A stretch of 57,252 bases of DNA from Sphingomonas sp. Leaf22 (GCF_001421715.1 NZ_LMKP01000014.1:866-58117), one strand, 5' to 3'; shown: positions 46,728 through 54,227, counted from the stretch's first letter. Translations and numbers: made by a program. Notes: a model not told the origin generated them from the sequence alone.

Positions 46728-48023
46728 GTGCCTGCAAACGAACGAACTTCATCCGAACTGCCGGCAAGTGACCGTCCATGTCCGGACGCACTGTCCGAAA
46801 ATGGACAGGGGGCGGGCGCGTCAAGCGGCCTGACCGTGCTGCTGATCGACGACAATGCCAGCGTCGCCGAATCGATCGCGCTGGCGGTGCGCCTCAGCGG
46901 GCACCGGATCGATGCCGCCGCGACGCCCGAAGAGGCGCTGTCGCGGCTCGCCGCCGGACGCTACGACGTGGTGCTGCTCGACATGAACTATGCCGCCGGA
47001 CGCACCGATGGCGCGGAGGGGCTGGCATTGCTGGCACGCATCCTGTCCGACGATCCGGGGACGGCGGTGGTGGTCATCACCGCGCATAGCGGCGTGCGGA
47101 TCGCGGTGGAGGCGATGCGCGCCGGTGCACGCGATTTCATCATGAAGCCGTGGCGCAACGCCGACCTGCTCGCCCGCATCGCCACCGCCGCGCGAGCGCG
47201 AACCCCGGTCGCGGCGGTGGCGCAGCCGATGGCGACCGAACCGGCGCGGCTGCTGGGCGACAGTGCGGCGATGGCGGCCCTGCGCGACCTGATCCGCCGC
47301 ATCGGCCCGACCCGGGCCGGGGTGGTGGTGACCGGTCCGGCCGGATCGGGGCGCGGGCTGACCGCCGCCGCGCTCCACGCCGCGTCGGCCGATGCCGGGA
47401 CGACGATGCCGGTAATCGACCTGCGCGACGATGCGGCATGGGGTCGACTTGTCGACACGTCGACCATCCTGCTGCGCCATCCCGATCGTCTGGGCGAGGT
47501 GGCGCAGGCGCGGTTGCTGGCACACTTGCCCGCGACCACGCGCTGCATCGCCATCGCCGACCGCGCGAACGGCATCCTGCCCGCGCTCGCTCGCCGCATC
47601 GCCACGGTCGAGATCGCGGTGCCGCCATTGGCCGCGCGCGGCGACGACGCGCTGCTGCTCGCGCGCCATTTCCTGCGGATGGCGGCGGCGCGGCATGGGC
47701 GGCCGGTCCCGACCCTCACCCCCGCCGCGCAAGCCCGCATCCTGCGCGGACCATGGCCCGACGAGGTGCGCGGGCTGGCGGCGGCGATCGAGCGCGCGGT
47801 GCTGCTGGGCGATGGCGGCGCGATCGACACCGCGCTACTGGCGCCGGAGACGGTGGCGATGGTCGCCGCCGACGCGCCCGCGCGCTTCGACCTCGACGAA
47901 AACGAACGCGCGGTGATCGAGGCGGCGCTGCGCGAACATCGCCACAATGTCAGCCATGCGGCGGCGGCACTCGGGTTGAGCCGGGGGGCACTGTACCGGC
48001 GGATGGCGCGGCATGGGTTGTAG
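46728..48023 (+). CDS. NtrC-like response regulator with degenerate AAA+ domain
   Basis: A 431-residue regulator starting at a GTG. The receiver domain (LTVLLIDDNASVAESIALAV) has the phosphoacceptor Asp in YDVVLLDMNY and the conserved Lys in FIMKPW. The central domain aligns to sigma-54 activators but is eroded: the Walker A is GPAGSGRGLT instead of GExGTGKE, and no GAFTGA loop exists. The region that should hold Walker B (GTLFLDE) reads TSTILLRHPDRL. The C-terminus is an intact Fis-type HTH (RHNVSHAAAALGLSRGALYR). It probably binds DNA without activating sigma-54 polymerase. It pairs with the kinase downstream and lies divergent to the ABC operon. A GTCGAC array is embedded at 47443. Confidence 0.85.
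   Translation: MPANERTSSELPASDRPCPDALSENGQGAGASSGLTVLLIDDNASVAESIALAVRLSGHRIDAAATPEEALSRLAAGRYDVVLLDMNYAAGRTDGAEGLALLARILSDDPGTAVVVITAHSGVRIAVEAMRAGARDFIMKPWRNADLLARIATAARARTPVAAVAQPMATEPARLLGDSAAMAALRDLIRRIGPTRAGVVVTGPAGSGRGLTAAALHAASADAGTTMPVIDLRDDAAWGRLVDTSTILLRHPDRLGEVAQARLLAHLPATTRCIAIADRANGILPALARRIATVEIAVPPLAARGDDALLLARHFLRMAAARHGRPVPTLTPAAQARILRGPWPDEVRGLAAAIERAVLLGDGGAIDTALLAPETVAMVAADAPARFDLDENERAVIEAALREHRHNVSHAAAALGLSRGALYRRMARHGL
47443..47464. repeat. GTCGAC octamer array (3 perfect units) inside the response regulator gene
   Basis: GTCGAC occurs at 47443, 47451 and 47459. The array is in frame, encoding LVDTST, exactly where the sigma-54 activator Walker B region should be. Confidence 0.7.
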
Positions 48024-48044
48024 GGTGTGCCCCCCCGTCCACCG

Positions 48045-48540
48045 GCGTACCCCTGCGCCGGCGAGACCTTTGCGAACGTCCCGATTGCCGATCGTCGGGC
48101 GTACCCCCGCGCAGGCGGGGGTCCAGGACCCCTCGCACAAAGCGTTGTTCTGCTTGGCTCTGGGCTCCCGCCTGCGCGGGGGTACGGGCAGGGATCGGTA
48201 CCTCCTCCCCCGTACCCCGGCGAAGGCCGGGGTCCAGGGCCCCACGCACAAACCGTTGCTCTGCTTGTCTCTGGACCCCCGCCTGCGCGGGGGTACGGGC
48301 AGGGATCGGCACCTCCTACCTCATACCCCGGCGAAGGCCGGGGTCCAGTTGGGAAGGTTTCTCCGTAGGGTACCAACGTCCCCCAACTGGGCCCCGGCCT
48401 TCGCCGGGGTACGGTCAAGGTACTTTCGCAAAGGTCTCGCCTGCGCCGGGGTACGGGTTGGTGGCTTGCACAGGGGTTTCGCCCCCGCCGGGGTACGAGC
48501 GCGTGGCGTTCGCAGCGCACTCGCCTCCACCGGCGTACGG
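48045..48540. repeat. Dense cluster of REP-like palindromes
   Basis: About nine copies of the CGTACCCC(C)GC-GG(C)GGGG palindrome occur in alternating orientation, at roughly 48050, 48099, 48166, 48210, 48274, 48330, 48385, 48430 and 48480-48535. Part of the cluster is a direct duplication with a period of 111 bp (CACAAA at 48136 and 48247). It fills the whole gap between the response regulator and kinase genes. No credible gene lies here. Confidence 0.85.
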
Positions 48541-48563
48541 CATCGCTTTGGAACGCACGCCCC

Positions 48564-49709
48564 ATGCTGACCGCCGAACGCCGCCGCACCCTCGCCGCGC
48601 TCGGATCGGGCGTCACCCTCACCCTTGGCGGTGCAGCCCTCGTGCTGGCGTGGCAGGCGGGCATCTGGGGATCGCTGCTCGGCACGCTCGGCATCGTCGT
48701 CTGGGCGCTGGCGCTGGGGTGCTGGATCGCGCTGCGCCGGGCATCGGCCACCCCCGCCCCGCGCACCTCGCCGCACGACACGCTGCCGATCGCGGCGCTG
48801 CTCGATCAGGTGCCCGTCCCGCTGCTGCGCATCGATGCGGCGCAGGTCCGCGCGATCAACCGCGCCGCGCGCGCGCTGTTCGTCGCCGACGACCGGCTGA
48901 TCGCCCCGCCCGCCGCCCTGACCGATCCCGACGCGCGGCACCTGCGCCATGCCGGGCGGCGCTGGCGGATCGATGCGGTGACGCTCGGCCCCGACACCCG
49001 CCTCGCCGCGCTGATCGACATTGCTGCCGAGGAACATGCCGCGCAGGAACGCGCCAGCGACGAGATGATCGACATTCTCGGCCACGAGCTTCTGAACGGC
49101 CTGTCGCCGGTCGTCTCGCTGGCCGACAGTGCCATGACGGCGCATCGCCGGGGCGACGCGATGCTCGGCGACATCCTCGCCACCCTCGCCCGCCGGGTCG
49201 AGGGGCTGGAGGGCTTTACCCGCGCCTATCGCCAGCTCGCCCGCCTGCCCGATCCGGTGCCCGCCCCCGTCGCGCTGGACGAACTGGCCGTCGATCTCGC
49301 GCGGTTGTTCCGCGGGCGGTTCGGCGACCGGGTGGCGCTCACCGCCGATGGCCGCGGCACCGCACAGATCGACCATGACCAGATGGTGCAGGCGCTGTGG
49401 GCGCTGCTCCAGAACGCTGCCGAAGCCGCCCTGGCCGCCGACGCGCCGGCGCGGGTCGCGCTGACCCTGACCGCCGAAGACGGCTTTTTGGCCGAGATCC
49501 GCGACAGCGGCAGCGGCATCGCCGCCACCGATCGCGCCCGCATCTTCCGCCCGTTCCACACCGACAAGGCGGGGGGTTCGGGGATCGGCCTGACCCTCGC
49601 CCGCCGCATCGCCCGCGCGCATGGCGGCGAGCTGATGCTGCTCGACACGCGCGTGACGTGCTTTCGCCTGACCCTGTCCGACATGTCGACAGGTCGAGCT
49701 GTCGAATGA
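48564..49709 (+). CDS. NtrY-like sensor histidine kinase
   Basis: A 381-residue kinase. Two N-terminal transmembrane helices (LGSGVTLTLGGAALVLAWQA and IWGSLLGTLGIVVWALALGC) have almost no loop between them, so it senses the membrane or cytoplasm rather than a periplasmic ligand. A short PAS-like segment (PVPLLRIDAAQVRAINRAAR) precedes the dimerisation box with the phosphorylated His (IDILGHELLNGLSPVVSLAD). The ATPase motifs N (LLQNAAEAAL), G1 (IRDSGSGIA), F (IFRPFHTDK) and G2 (GGSGIGLTLARRIA) are intact. It should phosphorylate the regulator encoded upstream. Its last residues (STGRAVE) and stop lie in a GTCGAC array. Confidence 0.9.
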   Translation: MLTAERRRTLAALGSGVTLTLGGAALVLAWQAGIWGSLLGTLGIVVWALALGCWIALRRASATPAPRTSPHDTLPIAALLDQVPVPLLRIDAAQVRAINRAARALFVADDRLIAPPAALTDPDARHLRHAGRRWRIDAVTLGPDTRLAALIDIAAEEHAAQERASDEMIDILGHELLNGLSPVVSLADSAMTAHRRGDAMLGDILATLARRVEGLEGFTRAYRQLARLPDPVPAPVALDELAVDLARLFRGRFGDRVALTADGRGTAQIDHDQMVQALWALLQNAAEAALAADAPARVALTLTAEDGFLAEIRDSGSGIAATDRARIFRPFHTDKAGGSGIGLTLARRIARAHGGELMLLDTRVTCFRLTLSDMSTGRAVE

Positions 49710-49790
49710 TCGGCCGTCACTTCCAGCAAACACCGGCACCGTTTCCCGACATGTCGACACGTCGGGATGTCGAATGACCGACAGGTCGAA
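49685..49790. repeat. Two GTCGAC octamer arrays at the kinase/methyltransferase junction
   Basis: The first array has GTCGAC/G/A at 49685, 49693 and 49701 over the kinase stop codon. The second has CCCGAC, GTCGAC, GTCGGG, GTCGAA, ACCGAC and GTCGAA at 49745, 49753, 49761, 49769, 49777 and 49785. All steps within each array are exactly 8 bp. The second array contains the methyltransferase start codon and encodes its first residues. Confidence 0.8.
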
Positions 49791-50379
49791 CGGCTATGAG
49801 GCAATCGCCGACCGATACGTCGCCGCCCGCTCCGCCATCGGCAGCGACGTCGTCCGCGACTGGGCCGCCACCCTGCCCGCCGGTGCGGCAATCGTCGACA
49901 TTGGCTGCGGCAGCGGATGGCCGGTCGCGACGACCCTGACCGCCGCCGGCCATCGGGTCGCCGGCATCGACCCTTCACCCACGCTGCTCGCCGCCTTTCG
50001 CCGTGCGCTGCCCCATGCCGATGCCGCGTGCGAGGCGGTCGAGGACAGCCGCTTCTTCGACCGCCGGTTCGATGCCGCGGTCGCGATCGGATTGCTGTTC
50101 CTGCTCCCCGAAACCGCGCAGGCGACGCTGATCGCGCGGGTCGGACAGGTGCTGAAACCGGGTGGTCGCTTCCTGTTCGGGGCACCGCGCATCGCGTGTA
50201 CGTGGCGCGACACGCTGACCGGTCGGACGTCGCGATCGCTGGGCGAAACCGCCTATCGCGGGCTGCTGGCTGATGCAGGACTGCATCTCTCTGCAAATTA
50301 TCGTGATAATGGCGGTAACGACTATGGGATGGCAGTTGCCGGGCAGGGGGGCGACGCCTACGATAGGACGGTATCGTAA
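49774..50379 (+). CDS. Class I SAM-dependent methyltransferase
   Basis: A 201-residue methyltransferase. Motif I (AAIVDIGCGSGWPVATTL) binds S-adenosylmethionine. The acidic motif II follows (HRVAGIDPSPTLL). FDAAVAIGLLFLLP and VLKPGGRFLFGAPR are the usual motifs of small-molecule methyltransferases. The start ATG at 49774 is inside an octamer array, so MTDRS is probably repeat-derived; the real domain begins at GYEAIADRYVAARSA. The substrate is unknown. It is co-directional with the kinase. Confidence 0.85.
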   Translation: MTDRSNGYEAIADRYVAARSAIGSDVVRDWAATLPAGAAIVDIGCGSGWPVATTLTAAGHRVAGIDPSPTLLAAFRRALPHADAACEAVEDSRFFDRRFDAAVAIGLLFLLPETAQATLIARVGQVLKPGGRFLFGAPRIACTWRDTLTGRTSRSLGETAYRGLLADAGLHLSANYRDNGGNDYGMAVAGQGGDAYDRTVS

Positions 50380-50514
50380 CGAGGATCGTACCCGCCCGTG
50401 GAGCACCGCCGGCTAGAAGCGCACAGGCCGGACAGCGGCACGACGCACGAGCGGGTGACCCCGTCCGGCCGTCCGCCGCAGGCCAGCGCCCTGCCGCCCG
50501 GCGATCTGGGCCAG

Positions 50515-50976
50515 ATGCGGCGAACGCTGGTGCGCCGCGAATTGATCGGTCGGCCGATCGATCCGCCGTCCGATCACACCATCCGGCGGCTCGCCACCTG
50601 CCGCTGCGGCACGGTCCGCGCCATCTGTACCGGCGACCCCTTGCGCGTGTCGGTATGCCATTGCCACGATTGCCAGCGGCGCAGCGGCAGCGCCTTTGCG
50701 GTCGACGCCCGTTTTGCCGAGGATCGCGTATCGTTCGACGGCCCGACCCAGCGCTGGTCGGCACGCGGCGGCAGCGGGATGCGATCGACCTATCATTTCT
50801 GCGCGACCTGCGGATCGACGGTCGCCTACACCACCGACACCCGCCCGGGGCAGATCGCGATCCCGGTCGGCGCCTTCGCCGACCCCGCCTTTCCCCCGCC
50901 GACGGTATCGGGGTGGGAACAGATGCAGCAGCCGTGGGTGGCGATCACCGGCGACGATATCGAGCATCGCGACTAG
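50515..50976 (+). CDS. GFA-family (CENP-V/formaldehyde-activating-like) zinc protein
   Basis: A GFA-domain protein of about 153 residues. Zinc ligands are seen in ATCRCGTVRAICTGDPLRVS, VCHCHDCQRRSGSAFAVDAR and YHFCATCGSTVAY, in the order typical of the family. The name comes from glutathione-formaldehyde chemistry, but most members have unknown substrates. The start is uncertain: a GTG at 50398 would add 39 residues that show no domain, so the ATG at 50515 is used. Confidence 0.82.
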   Translation: MRRTLVRRELIGRPIDPPSDHTIRRLATCRCGTVRAICTGDPLRVSVCHCHDCQRRSGSAFAVDARFAEDRVSFDGPTQRWSARGGSGMRSTYHFCATCGSTVAYTTDTRPGQIAIPVGAFADPAFPPPTVSGWEQMQQPWVAITGDDIEHRD

Positions 50977-51049
50977 GCTAACCGCCTCGCGCCCCGTCAG
51001 CGTGTCGTTGGGTGTCCCGATTGAGATCGAGAAATGGGAAAAGAGGCTG

Positions 51050-51346
51050 TTAGCGGCTCCAGAGGCGGCCGACGGGATAAGTGATAGCGGCAAGGCCAAG
51101 TGGAACAAGCAGCACTGCCGCTGCAAATAACGCGATCAGTCCGTAACCCATATCGCCGCTGTGATTGCGATTGGGTTCAGCAATTTCCGTCTGCATAGTC
51201 GCGCAGGTTATAACGAATCCCAAAAGCATAACTGCGCCAAGTAGCAGAAGCAGTCGTACCTTGCCCGTCCATGCAAGCCATATGAACAATGCGAGCCAAG
51301 CCGCGTAGCTTGCCCAAAACAGGACGAAGAACACTATCTCGCTCAT
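51050..51346 (-). CDS. Small membrane protein of unknown function
   Basis: A 98-residue protein starting at the ATG at 51346, preceded by GGGAAAG. It has three hydrophobic helices (VFFVLFWASYAAWLALFIWL, LLLLLGAVMLLGFVITCAT, YGLIALFAAAVLLVPLGLAA). The frame upstream to 51514 lacks protein character. I do not recognise the family. It is isolated, convergent with the GFA gene and divergent from brnT. Confidence 0.55.
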   Translation of the reverse strand: MSEIVFFVLFWASYAAWLALFIWLAWTGKVRLLLLLGAVMLLGFVITCATMQTEIAEPNRNHSGDMGYGLIALFAAAVLLVPLGLAAITYPVGRLWSR

Positions 51347-51551
51347 CTTTCCCAAAACGGAATCGCTGAAGACGAGTACAGTGTGCCAGCTAGTTGGCCT
51401 CCAAACAACGTGACATGCTGTGGAGCGTGTTGCGCGCTGTCGCTTTCCCGGAAACGAACAGCCCGTGAGACGGCCAAGACAGTCCCATTGGATGATTTTT
51501 CGGGTGCACGACAATCGTTGCTACCGCCATTAAACAGGTGTACAAAAATAT

Positions 51552-51827
51552 ATGGAGATCGAGTTCGACCCTGCCAAGGATCGCCTCAACGCCAGCAAGC
51601 ACGGCGTGTCGCTGAGCGCGGCGGAAGGATTCGATTGGGATACGACCTTGGAGCGCGAAGATAATCGCTTCGATTACGGAGAGGTTAGGTTCGTCGCCCT
51701 CGGTCTGATCGGTGATCGCCTGCACGTGCTGGTGTTCACTGAAGGCTCTCACGAGGACGCGGTGCGCGCCATCAGCCTACGCCCCGCCGAGAAGCATGAG
51801 GTAAGGTTCTATTATGACCAAGTTTAA
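51552..51827 (+). CDS. brnT: BrnT-type ribonuclease toxin
   Basis: A 91-residue toxin. The start IEFDPAKDRLNASKHGVSLS with a preceding acidic residue, the middle REDNRFDYGEVRFVALGLIG, and the end RAISLRPAEKHEVRFYYD are characteristic of the BrnT family (RelE-like fold). The ATG at 51552 follows a weak site. It overlaps brnA by 14 nt, so the two are translationally coupled. Confidence 0.92.
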   Translation: MEIEFDPAKDRLNASKHGVSLSAAEGFDWDTTLEREDNRFDYGEVRFVALGLIGDRLHVLVFTEGSHEDAVRAISLRPAEKHEVRFYYDQV

Positions 51828-52044
51828 TCCCGATCTTCACGACGACAACCCGCCGCTGGATGCTAACTTCATGGCTGGCATGACGCCTTCCCGGCGCGGT
51901 CGGCCGAAGCTGGAAACGCCGAAGGTTGAAGTCAAAATTCGCCTGGACGCTGCGACGGTCGAGCATCTGCGTGGCAGCGGCCCCGGATGGCAGACCCGCG
52001 TGAACGCATTGCTCGGCCGACTGGTGGAGACGGGGCAAATTTAG
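51814..52044 (+). CDS. brnA: BrnA-type ribbon-helix-helix antitoxin
   Basis: A 76-residue antitoxin. The N-terminus (NPDLHDDNPPLDANFMAGM) matches the toxin-binding tail of BrnA. The C-terminal half, RRGRPKLETPKVEVKIRLDA, then TVEHLRGSGPGWQTRVNALL, is the RHH DNA-binding part. It autoregulates with BrnT in characterised systems. It starts inside the end of brnT. Confidence 0.9.
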   Translation: MTKFNPDLHDDNPPLDANFMAGMTPSRRGRPKLETPKVEVKIRLDAATVEHLRGSGPGWQTRVNALLGRLVETGQI

Positions 52045-52394
52045 CGGTTGGGTCGTCCCGTTTTGGAAGGTCGATCGAGAACAATGGCACCCCTGTGAAG
52101 TCGGATCACGGCCACCGAGGCGGGCTTTCCCAAATCATTTTCCCGATCGCCTTTTCCCGAAATGGTGCCGGATCGACGGGAAATTGGGACGCTCGAACCT
52201 GTCTGAATACACTTGTTCGCCGTCGTTCAGCGGCACCACCAGGCAACCGGCCGTTTTCCTTGCGCAGCATAGGCGGCAATCCCTGTCGGATAGCCGGCAG
52301 GTGCGACGATGCGCCTGCACGGGTTTTCCGACGGGCTAAGCGTAGTTTCTTGCCCGTTCCATGCATGTCACCCAGGTCAGGGGCAAACCAACCT
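52045..52394. other. Intergenic region without a recognisable gene
   Basis: About 350 bp between brnA and the first octamer array. No frame on either strand has a ribosome site and domain-like sequence. Short complementary stretches are present, but no clear terminator is visible. Confidence 0.45.
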
Positions 52395-52424
52395 GTCGAA
52401 CCATCGACGTGTCGACAGGTCGAC
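52395..52424. repeat. GTCGAC octamer array (4 units) downstream of the membrane micro-protein gene
   Basis: GTCGAA (52395), ATCGAC (52403), GTCGAC (52411) and GTCGAC (52419) are spaced exactly 8 bp. It abuts the stop codon of the 46-residue gene. Confidence 0.8.
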
Positions 52425-52426
52425 GA

Positions 52427-52567
52427 TCAATGGCCGTAGCGTTTGATCCCGCGCTGGCGCAGGCGGCGGCGCTGGCGGCGGCGATAGGCGACGATCGCCC
52501 AGGGAATCACGATCAGCGCGACGACACCGATGATCGCATAAGCGATGAGTTCGCGGGACATGTCCAT
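52427..52567 (-). CDS. 46-residue single-pass membrane protein
   Basis: A short frame from the ATG at 52567. It encodes one helix (LIAYAIIGVVALIVIPWAIV) followed by a strongly basic tail (AYRRRQRRRLRQRGIKRYGH). The start has only a weak AAGAAACCG site. It is bracketed by octamer arrays at 52395 and 52666, downstream of and co-directional with the ParA/RHH genes. It could anchor that system to the membrane, but this rests on position only. Confidence 0.5.
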   Translation of the reverse strand: MDMSRELIAYAIIGVVALIVIPWAIVAYRRRQRRRLRQRGIKRYGH

Positions 52568-52665
52568 CACGGTTTCTTGCAATCTCAAACAGGCCCTGTC
52601 CATCGCAGCGATCGGCACAGGGCGGAAATTTCGGTTCGTACGCCGCACCGACCATAGCAGGATTG

Positions 52666-52695
52666 ATCGACGTGTCGACAGGTCGAGCCGTCGAC
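52666..52695. repeat. GTCGAC octamer array (4 units) just downstream of the RHH gene
   Basis: ATCGAC (52666), GTCGAC (52674), GTCGAG (52682) and GTCGAC (52690) are spaced exactly 8 bp. The array ends 3 bp from the stop codon of the RHH gene. Confidence 0.82.
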
Positions 52696-52698
52696 AGG

Positions 52699-52974
52699 CT
52701 ATTCGCCGATCGGGCTCTCGCCATATTTGCGCAGCACGTCGTTGAACGCCTCGGCCATCAGCGCCTGCAGGCTGCGGTCCTGCCGCCGCGCCAGCATGTG
52801 CATCGCCAGCGACATGTCGGGGGTGAAGAAACCGGCGATCTGCTTGCGGCCCTGCCGGCTCGCCGGACCCTTGGCATCGGACGTGACGGCCGTAGCGGGC
52901 GCGGGTGCCGCCGGGGCAGGGGGCGGCGGGGTCGTGCGATCGCGCAGATTGGCGAAGGACGGTTTGCGGCTCAT
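52699..52974 (-). CDS. Ribbon-helix-helix protein, probable ParA partner (ParG-like)
   Basis: A 91-residue protein whose ATG overlaps the parA stop codon (ATGA). The first 40 residues are an unstructured Pro/Ala-rich tail with several arginines. The rest is an RHH domain: RKQIAGFFTPDMSLAMHMLA, then RRQDRSLQALMAEAFNDVLR. This is the layout of ParG-type centromere-binding proteins, whose mobile tail stimulates a ParF/ParA ATPase. By analogy it should bind short direct repeats and its own promoter. The GTCGAC octamer arrays around the gene are the obvious candidate sites. An alternative is an antitoxin-like RHH, but no toxin adjoins. Confidence 0.75.
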   Translation of the reverse strand: MSRKPSFANLRDRTTPPPPAPAAPAPATAVTSDAKGPASRQGRKQIAGFFTPDMSLAMHMLARRQDRSLQALMAEAFNDVLRKYGESPIGE

Positions 52975-53624
52975 GGGCTGACTTTCCGGAAACGGGGGGC
53001 CGACATGTCGAGCTGTCGACATGTCCACTTGTAGAGTTCGCGAACCTCCTCGGCCGCCTTGCCGGCAGGTTCGCTCTCCATGACCGTGCGCCCCTCGGCA
53101 CTGGCATGGCGATAGGCGGCACGATCGGGCAGCAGCACCGGACAGGGCGGGGTGCCGAAGCTGTCGACCAGTTCGCCCGCCTCCTGATACACGCGCGGCG
53201 CATTGGGCGGGCCGGCGGTGAACACGACGAAGGCCGGGCGGCGCAGCAGCTGCACCAGCTTGGCGGTGGTCTGGATCGCCGACAGGTCGAAGGCGCTGGG
53301 CCGGCACGGGATCAGCACGAGGTCCGCCGCTTCTACTGCGGCGCGCGCCGCGCTGTCGGCATGCGGCGGGGTGTCGATCACGATCACCTCGGCCCCCTGC
53401 GCGCTGGCGGCGGCGATCTTGGCGGCGAGGCGGGGCGGGGGGCTGTCGATCACCTCGGGCGGTGCCTCGCCACGCCACGACGCCCATTGGCTGGCGGTCG
53501 CCTGCGGATCGGTATCGACGACCAGCGCGACGCGCCCGCTCGCCTGTGCGGCAGCGGCGAGGTGCAGGGCGAGCGTCGTCTTTCCCGCGCCGCCCTTCTG
53601 GCTGATGATGGCTATTGTCGGCAT
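52971..53624 (-). CDS. parA: Small ParA-type ATPase (type Ib-like partition or positioning ATPase)
   Basis: A 217-residue P-loop ATPase starting MPTIAIISQKGGAGKTTLAL. It has the deviant Walker A (KGGAGKTT), the switch region LVVDTDPQATASQWASW and the Walker B VIVIDTPPHADSAARAA. There is no N-terminal HTH, so it belongs with small type Ib ParA/ParF proteins rather than P1 ParA. The ATG at 53624 places the Walker A at residue 9 or so, as usual; eight upstream codons are octamer-array sequence. An octamer array of eight units covers the start and another array is inside the 3' end. It is coupled to the RHH gene. It should move or space a DNA or protein cargo on the nucleoid; the cargo is unknown. 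Confidence 0.88.
   Translation of the reverse strand: MPTIAIISQKGGAGKTTLALHLAAAAQASGRVALVVDTDPQATASQWASWRGEAPPEVIDSPPPRLAAKIAAASAQGAEVIVIDTPPHADSAARAAVEAADLVLIPCRPSAFDLSAIQTTAKLVQLLRRPAFVVFTAGPPNAPRVYQEAGELVDSFGTPPCPVLLPDRAAYRHASAEGRTVMESEPAGKAAEEVRELYKWTCRQLDMSAPRFRKVSP
52999..53036. repeat. GTCGAC octamer array (5 units) inside the 3' end of parA
   Basis: GCCGAC (52999), GTCGAG (53007), GTCGAC (53015), GTCCAC (53023) and GTAGAG (53031) are spaced 8 bp. It encodes part of the KWTCRQLDMSA segment of ParA. Confidence 0.75.
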
Positions 53625-53678
53625 GTCGGGATATCTACGTGTCGACATGCCGACAGGTCAAGCTGTCTAGGTGTCGAA
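53617..53678. repeat. GTCGAC octamer array (8 units) at the parA start, candidate centromere/operator
   Basis: Units at 53617, 53625, 53633, 53641, 53649, 53657, 53665 and 53673 read GTCGGC, GTCGGG, ATCTAC, GTCGAC, GCCGAC, GTCAAG, GTCTAG and GTCGAA. Every step is exactly 8 bp. The array overlaps and precedes the parA start, the classical position of a type Ib partition site. Its conservation of period but not of every base resembles degenerate RHH-bound repeats. Confidence 0.8.
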
Positions 53679-53855
53679 ACAGAGCATCTTCGAAGTGCCG
53701 GGCACGATATCTTCGACAGGCTGCTGCCCAAGGGAAACGTGGCGTGTATGCGAGGCTCCGAGGACGTCGAGGTTTGGTGGGAAACCGTCATTCCCAATCA
53801 GCGCCTGTTCGATTAGGCTGCTCGAGTGAGCGATCAACGGCCAAGCCGAGGGCAC

Positions 53856-54185
53856 ATGGATGTCCATCCCCAAAATGACTGGGAAACGGTGCATTATGAC
53901 GCGCGCTATGATGTCTATTGGGTCGAAGCGGGCGCAGCCAGACAGACGCTGTTCTTCTGCCCATGGTGCGGTGAACGCCTCCCGCCATCTCTGCGAGATC
54001 GCTGGTTTGACGAACTTGAAGCGTTAGGTATCGATCCCGACATCGGCCCCATTCCCGAAGACTTCCAGTCTAGCGCATGGCGGGGTGTCCCAGCAGCATT
54101 AGCACCAGCTCGGCAGGGGGGCGCCATAAAAGGGCGTTACATCGATTTCGTCGATATGCCCTTGGACGACAGCGTGGACGAGTAG
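53856..54185 (+). CDS. DUF6980-like protein
   Basis: A 109-residue protein. The core (TLFFCPWCGERLPPSLRDRW, then FDELEALGIDPDIGPIPEDF) matches my recollection of DUF6980, with its CPWCG half zinc finger and WFDELEALG motif. The ATG at 53856 is preferred over a GTG at 53826 because GAGGG precedes it and the domain starts soon after. Some members of this family sit near polymorphic toxins as possible immunity proteins; there is no toxin here. Confidence 0.65.
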   Translation: MDVHPQNDWETVHYDARYDVYWVEAGAARQTLFFCPWCGERLPPSLRDRWFDELEALGIDPDIGPIPEDFQSSAWRGVPAALAPARQGGAIKGRYIDFVDMPLDDSVDE

Positions 54186-54227
54186 GTCCGCGATCGGGCG
54201 AAACGGGACATTTCGACCGACCATCAA

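Noticed and set aside
48045..48540. A CRISPR array
   Set aside because: Repeats alternate in orientation, differ in length and lack uniform unique spacers; there are no cas genes. A REP-like cluster fits better.
46988..48781. A 597-codon minus-strand frame across the regulator and the repeat cluster
   Set aside because: Its middle is made of translated REP-like palindromes (repeated RPSPGYG peptides) and the rest is antisense to a real gene.
52106..52366. A minus-strand small gene between brnA and the octamer array
   Set aside because: It has no ribosome site and no domain character; other frames in the same stretch look equally random.
53617..53678. A canonical chromosomal parS site
   Set aside because: The widely conserved ParB site resembles TGTTTCACGTGAAACA; these repeats are GTCGAC octamers, and the partner is an RHH protein and not ParB.
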